The translations under genes were made by a program, and so were the position numbers. The notes beneath the pieces were generated by a model. It had not been told where the DNA came from. It did no database searches and was given only the letters and a program-made list of their open reading frames with translations. From Ochrobactrum sp. Q0168 (lineage in GTDB: Bacteria; Pseudomonadota; Alphaproteobacteria; Rhizobiales; Rhizobiaceae): DNA of 64,000 nucleotides. Numbering within the stretch: the first letter of the stretch is position 1; each line of letters starts with the position of its first letter. This document shows positions 34,216 through 43,486 of this stretch, piece by piece. Location: the NCBI RefSeq assembly GCF_016427605.1, contig NZ_JAELXQ010000005.1, positions 227,629 to 291,628 of the forward strand, written 5' to 3'.

Positions 34216-34710
34216 ATGAGCGACACGGCACTGGACAAGAATGACGGCAAGGCGAAGGGCTCCATGATGGGGCTTCTGGCGGCTGTCGTTGCTCTCACCG
34301 CTATCGCCGCTGGCGGCGGCTGGTATCTGGGCGGCATGATTTCCGCCGATCAGCAGGCAGCCGCCAAGACCACGGCCAAGGAAGACAAGCCGAAGCCCGG
34401 CGATTTCGAATCGCGTTCCATCGGCGCGGTCGTGCCGTTGAAGCCGATTGTCACCAATCTGGGTATTCCGCAGAACACCTGGGTACGGCTGGAGGCGTCT
34501 CTGGTCGCCAAGCCTGGCCATGAAATACCGGCGGCCATGGCGGCCAATGTCGGCGATGATTTCCTGAGCTTCCTGCGCAGCGTCAATCTCATGCAATTGC
34601 AAGGCGCGGCAGGACTTGCCTATCTGCGCGCCGATCTCGAAGAACGCGCCCGCCTGCGCTCGGAAGGCGCGGTGGACCGGGTCTTTATTTCGGCACTGGT
34701 CGTAGAATGA
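34216..34710 (+). CDS. fliL: FliL, flagellar stator-associated membrane protein
   Basis: A 164-residue single-span inner-membrane protein. The membrane segment is MGLLAAVVALTAIAAGGGWYLGG, and the periplasmic domain keeps WVRLEASLVAKPG and the C-terminal VDRVFISALVVE typical of FliL. It supports stator ring function. It overlaps fliP by four bases (ATGA). Confidence 0.93.
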   Translation: MSDTALDKNDGKAKGSMMGLLAAVVALTAIAAGGGWYLGGMISADQQAAAKTTAKEDKPKPGDFESRSIGAVVPLKPIVTNLGIPQNTWVRLEASLVAKPGHEIPAAMAANVGDDFLSFLRSVNLMQLQGAAGLAYLRADLEERARLRSEGAVDRVFISALVVE

Positions 34711-35447
34711 AAAAACTCCTTGGTCTCGGCGTTTTTCTGACGCTCGCATTCACTGTTTCGGCACAGGCCCAACAGGCCTTAACGCTGGAAAACCTGCTGC
34801 CCGCAGGCAGCGGCGCGGCCAGCGGCCAGATCGTTCAGCTCTTCGGCCTGTTGACGGTGCTTTCCATCGCGCCGGGCATCTTGATTATGGTGACGAGTTT
34901 TACGCGTTTTGCCATCGCGTTTTCGCTTCTGCGTTCGGGCCTCGGTCTCCAGACCGCGCCTGCCAGCATGGTGATGATCTCGCTTGCGCTGTTCATGACT
35001 TTCTATGTCATGGCGCCCGCCTTCGACCGCGCCTGGAACAACGGCGTGCAGCCCCTGATGCGTAACGAGATAACGCAACAGGCAGCACTGACGGAGATTT
35101 CGCAGCCATTCCGCGAATTCATGATGGGCCAGGTGCGCGACAAGGATCTGCGCCTGTTCGAAGACCTCGCCGATCCGTCGTTCCGCACCGGCGAGGACGG
35201 CATCGTGGATTTCCGCGTGCTGGTTCCAGCCTTCATGATTTCGGAACTGCGCCGCGGCTTTGAAATCGGCTTCCTGATCGTGCTGCCGTTTCTGGTGATC
35301 GATCTGGTCGTGGCCACGCTCACCATGTCCATGGGCATGATGATGTTGCCGCCAACGGTGATCTCGCTGCCGTTCAAGATTCTGTTCTTCGTGCTGATCG
35401 ATGGGTGGAATATTCTGGTCGGAAGCCTGATCCGTTCCTTCTCCTGA
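34707..35447 (+). CDS. fliP: FliP, flagellar export gate protein
   Basis: A 246-residue export-gate subunit with a cleavable signal (LTLAFTVSAQA) and four membrane segments. Family motifs include VMTSFTRFAIAFSLLR-type text (MVTSFTRFAIAFSLLRSGL), VLVPAFMISELRRGFEIGF and SMGMMMLPPTVISLPFKILFF. It is the last gene of the operon that begins near 25358. Confidence 0.96.
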   Translation: MKKLLGLGVFLTLAFTVSAQAQQALTLENLLPAGSGAASGQIVQLFGLLTVLSIAPGILIMVTSFTRFAIAFSLLRSGLGLQTAPASMVMISLALFMTFYVMAPAFDRAWNNGVQPLMRNEITQQAALTEISQPFREFMMGQVRDKDLRLFEDLADPSFRTGEDGIVDFRVLVPAFMISELRRGFEIGFLIVLPFLVIDLVVATLTMSMGMMMLPPTVISLPFKILFFVLIDGWNILVGSLIRSFS

Positions 35448-35668
35448 TCCGATTTGGAACAGTTGCGAAAGCGCCCGAGGAAAATCGGCGTCAAAATCTG
35501 AGAGATCGGTAAAATTCGGCAGAATAAATTAGCATTACTTTAATATTTGGGTTTTAAACGTCGGCACATGGTGGGTCTCTGCGTCAGCGGAGACAGGCAT
35601 GATGCCGCTCCACTATGCCGGTAAGTCCGGCCTGTCCCTCAGTTTGATTTTTCCCAAGGGGCAAAATA
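35448..35668 (+). promoter_or_regulatory. fliC promoter and leader with a hairpin
   Basis: This 221-base region before fliC is AT-rich from 35520 to 35560. A leader hairpin GTCTCTGC / GCGGAGAC (loop GTCA) sits at 35575-35594, and AAGGGGC precedes the start codon. A flagellin leader is a plausible target for FlbT, which in Caulobacter acts on the flagellin mRNA; that link is inferred. No sigma54-like GG-N10-GC element was found. Confidence 0.5.
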
Positions 35669-36517
35669 ATGGCTAGCATTCTGACCAACTCGGCAGCTCT
35701 GACCGCTCTTCAGACCCTTTCTTCGACCAACAAGTCGCTGGAAGCAACGCAGAACCGCATTTCGACCGGTCTGCGCATCGGTGAAGCTTCCGACAACGCT
35801 TCGTACTGGTCCATCGCTACGTCGATGAAGTCCGACAACAAGGCCAACTCGGCTGTTCAGGACGCTCTCGGCCTCGGCGCTGGTAAGGTTGACACCGCTT
35901 ATTCCGCGATCAACAAGATCCGTGAATCCGTTGACGATATCAAGACCAAGCTCGTTTCGGCTCTCGGCGCAAGCACCGAAGACAAGGGCAAGATCGAAAC
36001 CGAAATCAAGTCGATCGTTGCCAACATCAACTCGGCGCTCAGCAACGCCAACTACGCTGGTTCCAACCTGCTGAACGGCCCGACGGACGATCTCGCAGTT
36101 GTTGCTTCGTACAACCGTTCCGGCGCCACCGTCACGGTCGACAAGATCACCGTTACAGCTGCTGACACCGATGCGAAGACGATGGTTGCCACGATCGTTG
36201 GCACGGGCTTCTTCACGTCCGGTTCGGACGACGCTGCCATCGGCACCGCACTGAACACGGTTGAAACGGCTCTGGCGAGCCTTGCAACCGGCGCAGCAAC
36301 GCTGGGTGCAGCTAAGTCGCAGATCGACAGCCAGAAGAGCTTCCTGTCCGGTCTTCAGGACTCCATCGAAAAGGGCGTTGGCACGCTCGTCGATGCTGAC
36401 ATGAACAAGGAATCGGCTCGTCTGTCGGCTCTCCAGGTTCAGCAGCAGCTCGGCGTTCAGGCTCTGTCGATCGCCAACTCGTCGAACCAGTCGATCCTGT
36501 CGCTGTTCCGCGGCTAA
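35669..36517 (+). CDS. fliC: FliC, flagellin
   Basis: A 282-residue flagellin, the filament subunit. The conserved N-terminus (LTALQTLSSTNKSLEATQNR, then SDNASYWSIATSMKSDN) and C-terminus (VQQQLGVQALSIANSSNQ) enclose a short variable middle. Both ends nearly match Brucella FliC as I recall it, while the centre (about residues 145-200) differs. The codon use here is more biased than around it (many GCT, TCG and AAG), as expected for a highly expressed gene. It is monocistronic, with its own leader and hairpins downstream. Confidence 0.96.
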   Translation: MASILTNSAALTALQTLSSTNKSLEATQNRISTGLRIGEASDNASYWSIATSMKSDNKANSAVQDALGLGAGKVDTAYSAINKIRESVDDIKTKLVSALGASTEDKGKIETEIKSIVANINSALSNANYAGSNLLNGPTDDLAVVASYNRSGATVTVDKITVTAADTDAKTMVATIVGTGFFTSGSDDAAIGTALNTVETALASLATGAATLGAAKSQIDSQKSFLSGLQDSIEKGVGTLVDADMNKESARLSALQVQQQLGVQALSIANSSNQSILSLFRG

Positions 36518-36530
36518 TCGATAACTGAGT

Positions 36531-36686
36531 AAAGCGCGCCCCGAAATGAGGCGCGCTTGAAAAAAAGAGCGCCGGGTCACCGGCTCTCGCGAGTTCTCAG
36601 GCAAATCAGGGGTTCGCATCCGGACCGACCTGATCGGACCGGATGTCTTTGGGCGGAAAAGGGGCGCGGGATCAATTCCGCGCCCC
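36531..36686 (+). terminator. Hairpin cluster after fliC, probable transcription end
   Basis: Three stems in a row: AAGCGCGCC / GGCGCGCTT (36531-36557, followed by A-run, not T-run), CATCCGGaCCGA / TCGGaCCGGATG (36617-36645, followed by TCTTT) and GGGGCGCGG / CCGCGCCCC (36661-36686). None has an ideal T-tail; the second is the best terminator candidate. Confidence 0.5.
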
Positions 36687-36763
36687 ACTTCGTTATTGGA
36701 CTTCTCACTTCGGTTATCAGCCGCCACTTTCGCGCAAGCTTCGCAGTCTAGTTTGCATCCATC

Positions 36764-38503
36764 ATGATGGCGGTGGTGTCGATGCAGCAGAATATCCAGC
36801 AATTGATCGAACAACTGAAGCGAACGCTTGGCACGCTCGGCATGCGCAAGCTTGTTGCGCTCGGGCTTGTGGGCGCGGCCTTGATGGGTGCGATCCTCTA
36901 CACGAGCTTCTATCTCAGCCGTCCTTCCTATGAGACGCTTTATGTCGGTCTGTCGCGCGATGACGTGAACCGCATGGGTCTGGCGCTCGGCGAAGCCGGT
37001 ATTCCCTTCGATGTGAAGTCGGACGGTTCCTCCATTCTGGTGCCAATCGGCAAGGCGGAAACCGCGCGCATGTATCTGGCCGAAAAAGGTCTGCCGACTT
37101 CGAACAATGCTGGTTACGAGCTGTTCGACAATATGGGGTCGCTCGGCCTCACCTCCTTCATGCAGGAAATCACCCGCGTTCGCGCGCTTGAAGGCGAAAT
37201 CGCCCGCACCATTCAGGCGATTCGCGGCGTGAAGGCGGCGCGCGTGCATATCGTTCTGGCTGAAAAGGGCTCCTTCCGCCGCGGCGACCAGAAGCCGTCT
37301 GCTTCGGTGGTCATCCGCGCAGAAGGCGGCTTTGCCGCCGAATCGGCGCAGTCGATCCGCCAGCTCGTCGCCGCCGCCGTGCCGTCGCTCGATGCATCGT
37401 CCGTCACCGTTCTCGACACCAATGGCCGTCTGCTCGCTTCCGCTGGCGAAGCTGCCAACGGCGCTGCTCTCATGACCGCCTCGCTGGAACAGCAGGTTGC
37501 CGGTAATGTGGATGACAGCATCCGCAAGGCGCTGGCCCCTTATCTTGGTCTTGGCCATTTCCAGACCAGCGTGCAGGCAACGCTCGACACCGATCGCCGC
37601 CAGATCAACGAAACGACCTTCGATCCCGAATCGCGTGTCGAACGTTCGGTCCGCGTGGTGCGTGAAAGCGGTGATTCCCGCAACAATCGCGATAACAACG
37701 CGACCGGTGTGGAACAGAACATTCCGCAGGAAGAAATCCAGAACCGCAATGGCGAAACCTCGTCGGAAAAGACCGACCGCCGTGAGGAACTGACCAACTA
37801 CGAAATGAACAGCAAGACGATTGCGACCGTCAGCGATGGTTACGCTGTCAAGCGCCTGTCGATTGCCGTCGTCATCGATCAGGCCCGCCTGCTGCAAACC
37901 GCTGGAACCACACCGCCGCCCGCCAATTTCGTCGATCAGCAGATCACCAAGATCCGCGATCTCGTTGCAACGGCTGCCGGTCTCAATGCGGATCGCGGCG
38001 ACGTCATCAACGTCACCGCGGTCAATTTCCTGGATCCGGCAGGTGCCGATATGGAGCCGGTTTCGGCGCCTTGGACCGATACGCTGCTGCGCCAAAGCGG
38101 AAGCTATATCAATGCGCTGGCCATTCTCGCCGCCGTCGGTCTCCTGATCTGGTTTGGCCTGCGTCCGCTGCTGCGTGACCAGACCGCCAAGCCAGCGGGC
38201 ACGGAAGTTGCCATCCGCGAAGCGGGTGAAATCGCCGCGCCGAATTTCGTCGGCACACAGGCAGGTAGTGATGGCCATCAGGCTGTCATCGGCGGGCCGG
38301 AAGCCTATGCCGATCAGATGAAGACCAGTCTCAGCGATCTGCGCCAGCGTATGCGTATGCCCGCCAAGCTTCGTCTGGAACAGATGATCGAGATGGATGA
38401 AGAACGCGTCGCCGCCGTTCTCAAGCAGTGGATCAACGGAAGCGCCGTCAAGCAGCCAGTCCATGCCGAACGGGTCGATGCACCGGAGCTTGAGGCTGCC
38501 TGA
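36764..38503 (+). CDS. fliF: FliF, flagellar MS-ring protein
   Basis: A 579-residue protein that forms the inner-membrane MS ring. One membrane segment is near the start (LVALGLVGAALMGAILYTSFYL) and one near the end (ALAILAAVGLLIWFGL). The ring-building motifs are clear: YVGLSRDDVNRMGLALGEAG and EGEIARTIQAIRGVKAARVH. The last 60 residues bind FliG. Starts at 36764, 36767 and 36782 are all in frame; the last has GGTGG before it and could be the true one. It begins the fliF-fliH-motB-motC-fliK operon. Confidence 0.95.
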   Translation: MMAVVSMQQNIQQLIEQLKRTLGTLGMRKLVALGLVGAALMGAILYTSFYLSRPSYETLYVGLSRDDVNRMGLALGEAGIPFDVKSDGSSILVPIGKAETARMYLAEKGLPTSNNAGYELFDNMGSLGLTSFMQEITRVRALEGEIARTIQAIRGVKAARVHIVLAEKGSFRRGDQKPSASVVIRAEGGFAAESAQSIRQLVAAAVPSLDASSVTVLDTNGRLLASAGEAANGAALMTASLEQQVAGNVDDSIRKALAPYLGLGHFQTSVQATLDTDRRQINETTFDPESRVERSVRVVRESGDSRNNRDNNATGVEQNIPQEEIQNRNGETSSEKTDRREELTNYEMNSKTIATVSDGYAVKRLSIAVVIDQARLLQTAGTTPPPANFVDQQITKIRDLVATAAGLNADRGDVINVTAVNFLDPAGADMEPVSAPWTDTLLRQSGSYINALAILAAVGLLIWFGLRPLLRDQTAKPAGTEVAIREAGEIAAPNFVGTQAGSDGHQAVIGGPEAYADQMKTSLSDLRQRMRMPAKLRLEQMIEMDEERVAAVLKQWINGSAVKQPVHAERVDAPELEAA

Positions 38504-38505
38504 TA

Positions 38506-39249
38506 ATGAGCGCGCTCCCTCTCAGCCGGTATCTCCCTGATTTTTCAACCCATCGCATAGCCGATGAGGCGGTGGAGATCATTGCCGCTCCGGTGCAGCC
38601 GCAGCCATTGAAGCAGGAACCGGTCCAGCCTGCGCGTTCAGCCGCGCAGCCAAAGGAAACCAGGGCTCCCCATTTCGCCGACAAGCTGAATACCGCCGAA
38701 CAGGCGGAAGTGGCCGCAATTATTGCCGTCGAGGAAGAAAAGCGCACCGCCTTCGAGACCGGTCATGCGGAAGGCCATGCGCTTGGCCGCGAGGAAGGCC
38801 ATAAAGAAGCCGAGGCGCTTTACGAAGCCGAGAAAGCCCGGCTTCTGCGTGAACACGAAACGGAGATCGAAAGTCTCCGCGCTGCCTTTTCGCGGGAGCA
38901 GGCGTTGTTGCTGGCGCGCAGCCTGACGGAAGCGCTGACTGCACTGGAACAGAGTTTTTCTGGCCAGATCGCGGAGGTTCTGGCGCCGCTCCTTGTCGGG
39001 AAGCTTGAGCGCGACGCGATTGCGGAATTTGCCCATCGCATTGCAGCCCTGGCGCTGGAAGGCGAAGCGCCGGAAATCGCAGGCCCGGCAAGGCTGCTGG
39101 CTCCGCTGCGCGATCATGCGGCGCTGCTGCCATCCGGCTGTCGGTTTGCCGAAAACGCGTCGGATGAATTGTCCTTTTCCTTTGGCGAACGGGTGCTGGA
39201 AACGCGCATCGCGCCGCTTCTTGAAGAATTGAAGGCTGCGGTCCAATGA
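38506..39249 (+). CDS. fliH: FliH-like flagellar export regulator
   Basis: A 247-residue cytoplasmic protein. It has a Pro/Gln-rich N-terminus, a long charged helix (EEEKRTAFETGHAEGHALGREEGHKEAEALYEAEK) containing the spaced-Gly repeats typical of FliH, and a C-terminal domain rich in Leu and Ala. FliH holds the ATPase FliI at the export gate. It starts two bases after fliF and overlaps motB by four. The family is fast evolving, so the call rests on the helix pattern and on position. Confidence 0.8.
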   Translation: MSALPLSRYLPDFSTHRIADEAVEIIAAPVQPQPLKQEPVQPARSAAQPKETRAPHFADKLNTAEQAEVAAIIAVEEEKRTAFETGHAEGHALGREEGHKEAEALYEAEKARLLREHETEIESLRAAFSREQALLLARSLTEALTALEQSFSGQIAEVLAPLLVGKLERDAIAEFAHRIAALALEGEAPEIAGPARLLAPLRDHAALLPSGCRFAENASDELSFSFGERVLETRIAPLLEELKAAVQ

Positions 39250-40373
39250 GCATCGATCCCGAAACCAAGCGCGAAATCATCATTGTTCGCCGGGGCGGGC
39301 ATGACGACCATGACAGCCACCATGGCGGCGTTTGGAAGATCGCCTATGCCGATTTCATGACCGCCATGATGGCGTTCTTCCTCGTCATGTGGCTGATCAA
39401 TGCCGCCAATGAGGAAACCAAGGCGGCTGTCGCCAGCTATTTCAACCCCGTCAAGCTGATGGACCGGCACTCCAGCCCGAAGGGCGTGCAGGATGTCGAC
39501 GAGAAAGATGGCAAGGTTCGCTATGAAAGCGACCAGAAGGTCGAAAACAGCACCAAGGTTATCAACGACACCACGACCGTCCCGCCGAGCGAACAGGAGG
39601 AGCGCCAGCTTTTCCGCGAGCCCTATGCGGTCTTGTCGGAACTGGCGCACGAAACCGGCGTGTTGCAGAATCAGTCTGCCAAGGGCGATGGCGGCACATC
39701 GCAATCGGGCCCGGCGACAGGTGCGGATGGCGGCGATGCCTATCGCGATCCTTTCAGCCCAGATTACTGGTCGAGCAAGGCTGCCGACGAACTGACCCCG
39801 CCAAATGCCGCCCCCTCCACGCCGCCCATGCCGGAAAAGGCGGAGACAAAGCCGGAAGAAGCTGCCAAGCCTGTCGAAGCGCCTGCAAAAGATCAGGACC
39901 AGCTCATTGCGGAACTGAAAAAGGCTGCGGAAGGCGAAAAGTCGACGGCGGCCAAGCAGGGCAGCAAGGCTGAACCCATGCCGGATGTGACGGTGGTGCC
40001 GGTCGATGGCGGGGTGATGATCCAGCTCACCGACAAAATCGATTATGGCATGTTCACCATCGGCTCTGCCAAGCCCGATGCGCGCGTGGTCCAGATGCTG
40101 GAACGCATAGCGAAGGTGATTTCCCGCCAGCCGGGCGAGGTCATCATCAGCGGCCATACCGATTCGCGTCCGTTTAAAAGCGCGAGTTACGACAACTGGC
40201 GTCTGTCTTCCGCGCGTGCGCAGATGGCCTATTACATGCTGGTGCGCGGCGGGCTGGACGAAAAACGCGTGCTGCGCGTCGAAGGCTATGCCGACCGCCA
40301 GCCGAAAATCGCCAACGATCCGAATGCGGCTGAAAACCGCCGCATCGATATTTTCCTCAAGTCCGCCCCATGA
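39246..40373 (+). CDS. motB: MotB, flagellar stator subunit
   Basis: A 375-residue stator protein. The single membrane segment MTAMMAFFLVMWLINAA sits after WKIAYADF, whose Asp is the proton-binding residue. A long linker of about 150 residues, rich in Lys/Pro/Ala, follows. The OmpA-like peptidoglycan domain is at the end (VIISGHTDSRPFKSASYDNW, LRVEGYADRQP). The linker is much longer than in enteric MotB, as usual in Rhizobiales. Confidence 0.95.
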   Translation: MSIDPETKREIIIVRRGGHDDHDSHHGGVWKIAYADFMTAMMAFFLVMWLINAANEETKAAVASYFNPVKLMDRHSSPKGVQDVDEKDGKVRYESDQKVENSTKVINDTTTVPPSEQEERQLFREPYAVLSELAHETGVLQNQSAKGDGGTSQSGPATGADGGDAYRDPFSPDYWSSKAADELTPPNAAPSTPPMPEKAETKPEEAAKPVEAPAKDQDQLIAELKKAAEGEKSTAAKQGSKAEPMPDVTVVPVDGGVMIQLTDKIDYGMFTIGSAKPDARVVQMLERIAKVISRQPGEVIISGHTDSRPFKSASYDNWRLSSARAQMAYYMLVRGGLDEKRVLRVEGYADRQPKIANDPNAAENRRIDIFLKSAP

Positions 40374-41698
40374 AGCGGCTTGTTCAGCGCTCCCTGATGT
40401 TTGCCTTGACCGTGAGCCTGCCACTGGCGGGAACGCCGATGCCTGTCTTCGCGCAGGCGCAGCAGAACGGCAGCACGGGCGCACCCTTGCCGGTGCTTGA
40501 ACCATACAAGCTTGTGCGTTCATTGCGCATGTTGCAGGATCAGGTGGTGGCCGGAAAGCCGGAAGCCGTAGTCATGCTAAACAAGCTTCTGGCTTTCATC
40601 AGCGCCGATATGGCGCGCGCGCCAAAGGAAGCCTGGGATAATCCCGACAATATCTATGCGGCGATTATCTACCTCTTCAATGGCGGCAATCCCGAGGCGG
40701 TGCGCAAGGTTCTGGCCGATTTCAACTCGGATGTCGTGCCGCAGGAGCTGGTCAAGGGCGCTTTGGCCTATGCCTCCGGGCAGATGATCGAAGTGGTAAA
40801 ACTTTTCTCGGTTCCGCTGTCGCCGGATGTGCCTTCGGAGCTGAAGGCTTCCATCGTGCTGGTGACCGCCAGCCAGATGACGGCGTTCGACCCGGCGACC
40901 GCACTGCTGCGGCTCGATCAGGTGCGGCTCGAAGCGCCGGGCACGCTGTTTGAGGAAGCGGCGATCCGCCGCTCGATGCCGATTGCCGCCAGGCTTGGCG
41001 ATGCCGAAAAGATCAGGATGCTGGCGCGCAACTATCTGCAGCGCTTTCCCCGCTCGCCCTATATGCGTGATTTCATGGGACAATTCGTCAGCGCCGCGCT
41101 CAAGCTCAATGACCGCATCGGCAATGCCGAACTCGTAAAGCTAATCGCCGCCGCCGATCCAGTGATGCAATATTCGCTCTATCTCCAGATTGCGCGCGGC
41201 GCTCTGGTGGACGGCCAGACCGAGCGCGCGCGCTTCATGTCTGCGGAGGCGCGCAAGCTCGCCGACCGGCTCAAAGCCGATCCGACTCGCGCCAATCTCT
41301 ATGCGGCGGCAAGCGGTGTCGCTTCCGATTCGGCGGGGAGCGCCTTGCGTGAACTGTCGCAGATTTCGCCCGACCGCTTGCAGGAACCGGACCGCAAGCT
41401 GTTGAAGGCCGCCGAGACGGTGGGATCGGTCGTGACCCGTGCGCCGGAAGCCCTGCCGCCAGCCAAAGCAGCGCCAGAACCCGCTGCGGAGGACCGCAAG
41501 GTGCCAGCGATGGCAGTGGCGGATGCACCGGTTGCAGCACCTGAGGCAACGCCTGTTGCGGCAGCAGGCTCGTCGCCCGTTACTACTGGCTGGAAACCGA
41601 CACCGGCGCAGCCTGAAGACGATTTGCAGAAGACCATGGACGATGCCCGGCGCAAGCTTGCCGAGATCGACGCTTTGCTAGGGGAGACCATTCAATGA
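40370..41698 (+). CDS. motC: MotC, periplasmic motility protein
   Basis: A 442-residue secreted protein of the rhizobial MotC family. The signal peptide (ALTVSLPLAGTPMPVFAQA) is followed by the conserved body (LVRSLRMLQDQVVAGKPEAV, YAAIIYLFNGGNPEAVRKVL) and an Ala/Pro-rich tail. MotC binds the MotB periplasmic part in Sinorhizobium and is needed for motor rotation. It is coupled to motB and fliK by ATGA overlaps. Confidence 0.93.
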   Translation: MKRLVQRSLMFALTVSLPLAGTPMPVFAQAQQNGSTGAPLPVLEPYKLVRSLRMLQDQVVAGKPEAVVMLNKLLAFISADMARAPKEAWDNPDNIYAAIIYLFNGGNPEAVRKVLADFNSDVVPQELVKGALAYASGQMIEVVKLFSVPLSPDVPSELKASIVLVTASQMTAFDPATALLRLDQVRLEAPGTLFEEAAIRRSMPIAARLGDAEKIRMLARNYLQRFPRSPYMRDFMGQFVSAALKLNDRIGNAELVKLIAAADPVMQYSLYLQIARGALVDGQTERARFMSAEARKLADRLKADPTRANLYAAASGVASDSAGSALRELSQISPDRLQEPDRKLLKAAETVGSVVTRAPEALPPAKAAPEPAAEDRKVPAMAVADAPVAAPEATPVAAAGSSPVTTGWKPTPAQPEDDLQKTMDDARRKLAEIDALLGETIQ

Positions 41699-42975
41699 GC
41701 GTGGATATTTTGCTCAGTCAGGCCGGACGGATGGCTTCGCCCACCCGCAGCCTGGCGCCCCAGCAAGCCAACGGACAAGGCAAGGCGGCGGTGGATGGGC
41801 AGGAAAATTCCGACCCGTCGCAGCTGTTCGGCGCGCTTCTGGAAAAGCCGCACGGCAAGCCGGTCGCCAAGGGCGACGATGCCGACACTGCACAGGCCGA
41901 TGAGCAGGACGAGCAGAAAGCCGATGCGTCCATGCAAGGTCCAAATTGGGCTGTGACACAGAATGTGCTTTCTTTGGCCGCAAATCTGCCCAATTTGAAC
42001 GGCGAAAGCCATAATTTCGCCACAGGAAATCCCGCGAAAACGACCGGAAAAGCCGGATCTGTGCAAGCAGACGGCAAGGATGCGGACGCTATCGATGGCA
42101 AGGACGCGCTGCTTGGGAAAGACGTCGCGAACGATGTGAAACGCAAGGGCGAGACCGCACAGAATCTTGCGGCTGCAGTCAACGCAAAGCCGTCTTCCAA
42201 ATCCGGTCAGGGCTTGTCCGGAGATGCAACCGGCACGCAACAGGATGCAGTGGCGGAAAAGCCAAAAGCGGATCTTTCCGATCTATTGAACGCTGAAAAG
42301 CCAGCGGGTAATCAGCCGGCTAATTCCAGCGTTGCGGATCGCGGTGCTTTCCAGCCGCAGCAGGCCGCTGGCAAGTCTGTCGGCTCGACGGGAGGTAAGG
42401 CAACTGATGCCACACCGCAGGCTGTGCGGGTGGCGGATGTGCAGGTGGTTTCCGAACGCAGCTTCGGCTCGGTGAAGACACTGCAAATTCGCCTCGACCC
42501 GGCCGAGCTGGGGCAGGTGACAGCGCGTATCCGCGTCGTGCCAGATGGCGTGGAAGTGCACCTCGTCGCGGAGAAGGTGCAGGCTGCCGAAGCGCTTTCC
42601 GCCGACCGCTCGATCATCGAAAAAGCCTTGAAAACTGCCGGTATCGCGGACGATGCCCGCATTTCCGTAACGGTTACAGACCGCAATGCGGCAAGCGCGG
42701 TACAGCACACTGCTGCAAGCCAGAACGCTGGCCAGCAGCAGGCAGGTGCGCAACAGCAATCATCCGGCCAACAGCAGGCCTTCAACATGCAAGGCGGCTT
42801 CGATGGCCGCAATGGCGCGCAATCTCAGGCACAGTTTGCAAGCGGCGAGGGCAGGCAGAATGGTGATTCCAGCCAAACGGGACACGACCGGTCGGGCAAG
42901 CAGACAGGGTCCGAAAACGCGGCGCGCGACGCTGTTGCAGGCACTGCTGGCCGCAGTCGCGGTCTGGTTGTGTAA
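41695..42975 (+). CDS. fliK: FliK (MotD), hook-length control protein
   Basis: A 426-residue protein, mostly polar and low-complexity in the first 240 residues. The FliK C-terminal domain then follows: LQIRLDPAELGQVTARIRVVPDGVEVHLVAEKVQAAEAL. A Gln/Gly-rich end follows the domain. In Sinorhizobium the protein once called MotD was shown to be FliK. It overlaps motC by four bases, and its 3' end overlaps the lytic transglycosylase frame. Confidence 0.9.
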   Translation: MSVDILLSQAGRMASPTRSLAPQQANGQGKAAVDGQENSDPSQLFGALLEKPHGKPVAKGDDADTAQADEQDEQKADASMQGPNWAVTQNVLSLAANLPNLNGESHNFATGNPAKTTGKAGSVQADGKDADAIDGKDALLGKDVANDVKRKGETAQNLAAAVNAKPSSKSGQGLSGDATGTQQDAVAEKPKADLSDLLNAEKPAGNQPANSSVADRGAFQPQQAAGKSVGSTGGKATDATPQAVRVADVQVVSERSFGSVKTLQIRLDPAELGQVTARIRVVPDGVEVHLVAEKVQAAEALSADRSIIEKALKTAGIADDARISVTVTDRNAASAVQHTAASQNAGQQQAGAQQQSSGQQQAFNMQGGFDGRNGAQSQAQFASGEGRQNGDSSQTGHDRSGKQTGSENAARDAVAGTAGRSRGLVV

Positions 42976-43486
42976 TACCAGCATCGCGGCAGCCGAAAAT
43001 ATCTGCGAGCGCGAAATGCATCGCGCTTCCGCGCGCTATGACGTGCCGCTCGGAATTCTCTATGCGGTCGGGCTGACGGAAACCGGACGCAAGAATTCGC
43101 TGCAACCCTATGCGATGAATATCGAAGGCCGGGCGGAATTTCTGCCGTCGCAAGGGGCGGCCCTGAAGCGCTTTAGCGAGGTGCGCGCCGGGGGAGCCAA
43201 GCTCATCGATCTCGGTTGCATGCAGATCAACTACTACTATCACGGGCAGGAATTTCCATCGGTCGCGGCCATGCTGATACCGAGTCTCAATGTCGATTAC
43301 GCTGCCCGATTTCTGAAGCAGCTTCATAGCCGGGAAGGCAACTGGACCATGGCCGTTGCACGCTATCATGCAGGCCCGAACAACAACCCTGCGCAGAAGC
43401 GATATGTCTGCCGGGTGATGGCAAATATGGTCGCGACTGGCTTCGGAAACTGGACCAGCGACGCGAAAATTTTCTGCGGTGTCTGA
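42860..43486 (+). CDS. Periplasmic lytic transglycosylase of the flagellar operon
   Basis: About 208 residues with an N-terminal hydrophobic signal (LLQALLAAVAVWLCNTSIAAA) and a lysozyme-like transglycosylase domain: YDVPLGILYAVGLTETGR, in which the Glu is the likely catalytic residue, then LIDLGCMQINYYYHG and VARYHAGPNN. It probably opens peptidoglycan for rod passage, the job of the FlgJ muramidase domain in enterics; the FlgJ here (54414) lacks that domain. The start is uncertain: ATG 42860 overlaps fliK by 116 bases; TTG 42935 would lose the charged n-region. Confidence 0.83.
   Translation: MVIPAKRDTTGRASRQGPKTRRATLLQALLAAVAVWLCNTSIAAAENICEREMHRASARYDVPLGILYAVGLTETGRKNSLQPYAMNIEGRAEFLPSQGAALKRFSEVRAGGAKLIDLGCMQINYYYHGQEFPSVAAMLIPSLNVDYAARFLKQLHSREGNWTMAVARYHAGPNNNPAQKRYVCRVMANMVATGFGNWTSDAKIFCGV

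Noticed and set aside
33088..34749. A 553-residue open frame on the minus strand
   Set aside because: It is antisense to motE, flgH and fliL. It exists because GC-rich codon bias leaves few stops on the other strand.
36531..36557. The first hairpin after fliC as an intrinsic terminator
   Set aside because: The stem is good but is followed by an A-run on the plus strand, the wrong tail for terminating fliC. Only the later stems remain as weak candidates.
35639..38464. A 941-residue open frame on the minus strand
   Set aside because: It lies opposite fliC and fliF, both well-conserved genes. Its translation is a low-complexity mirror of GC-rich codons with no domain and no ribosome site.
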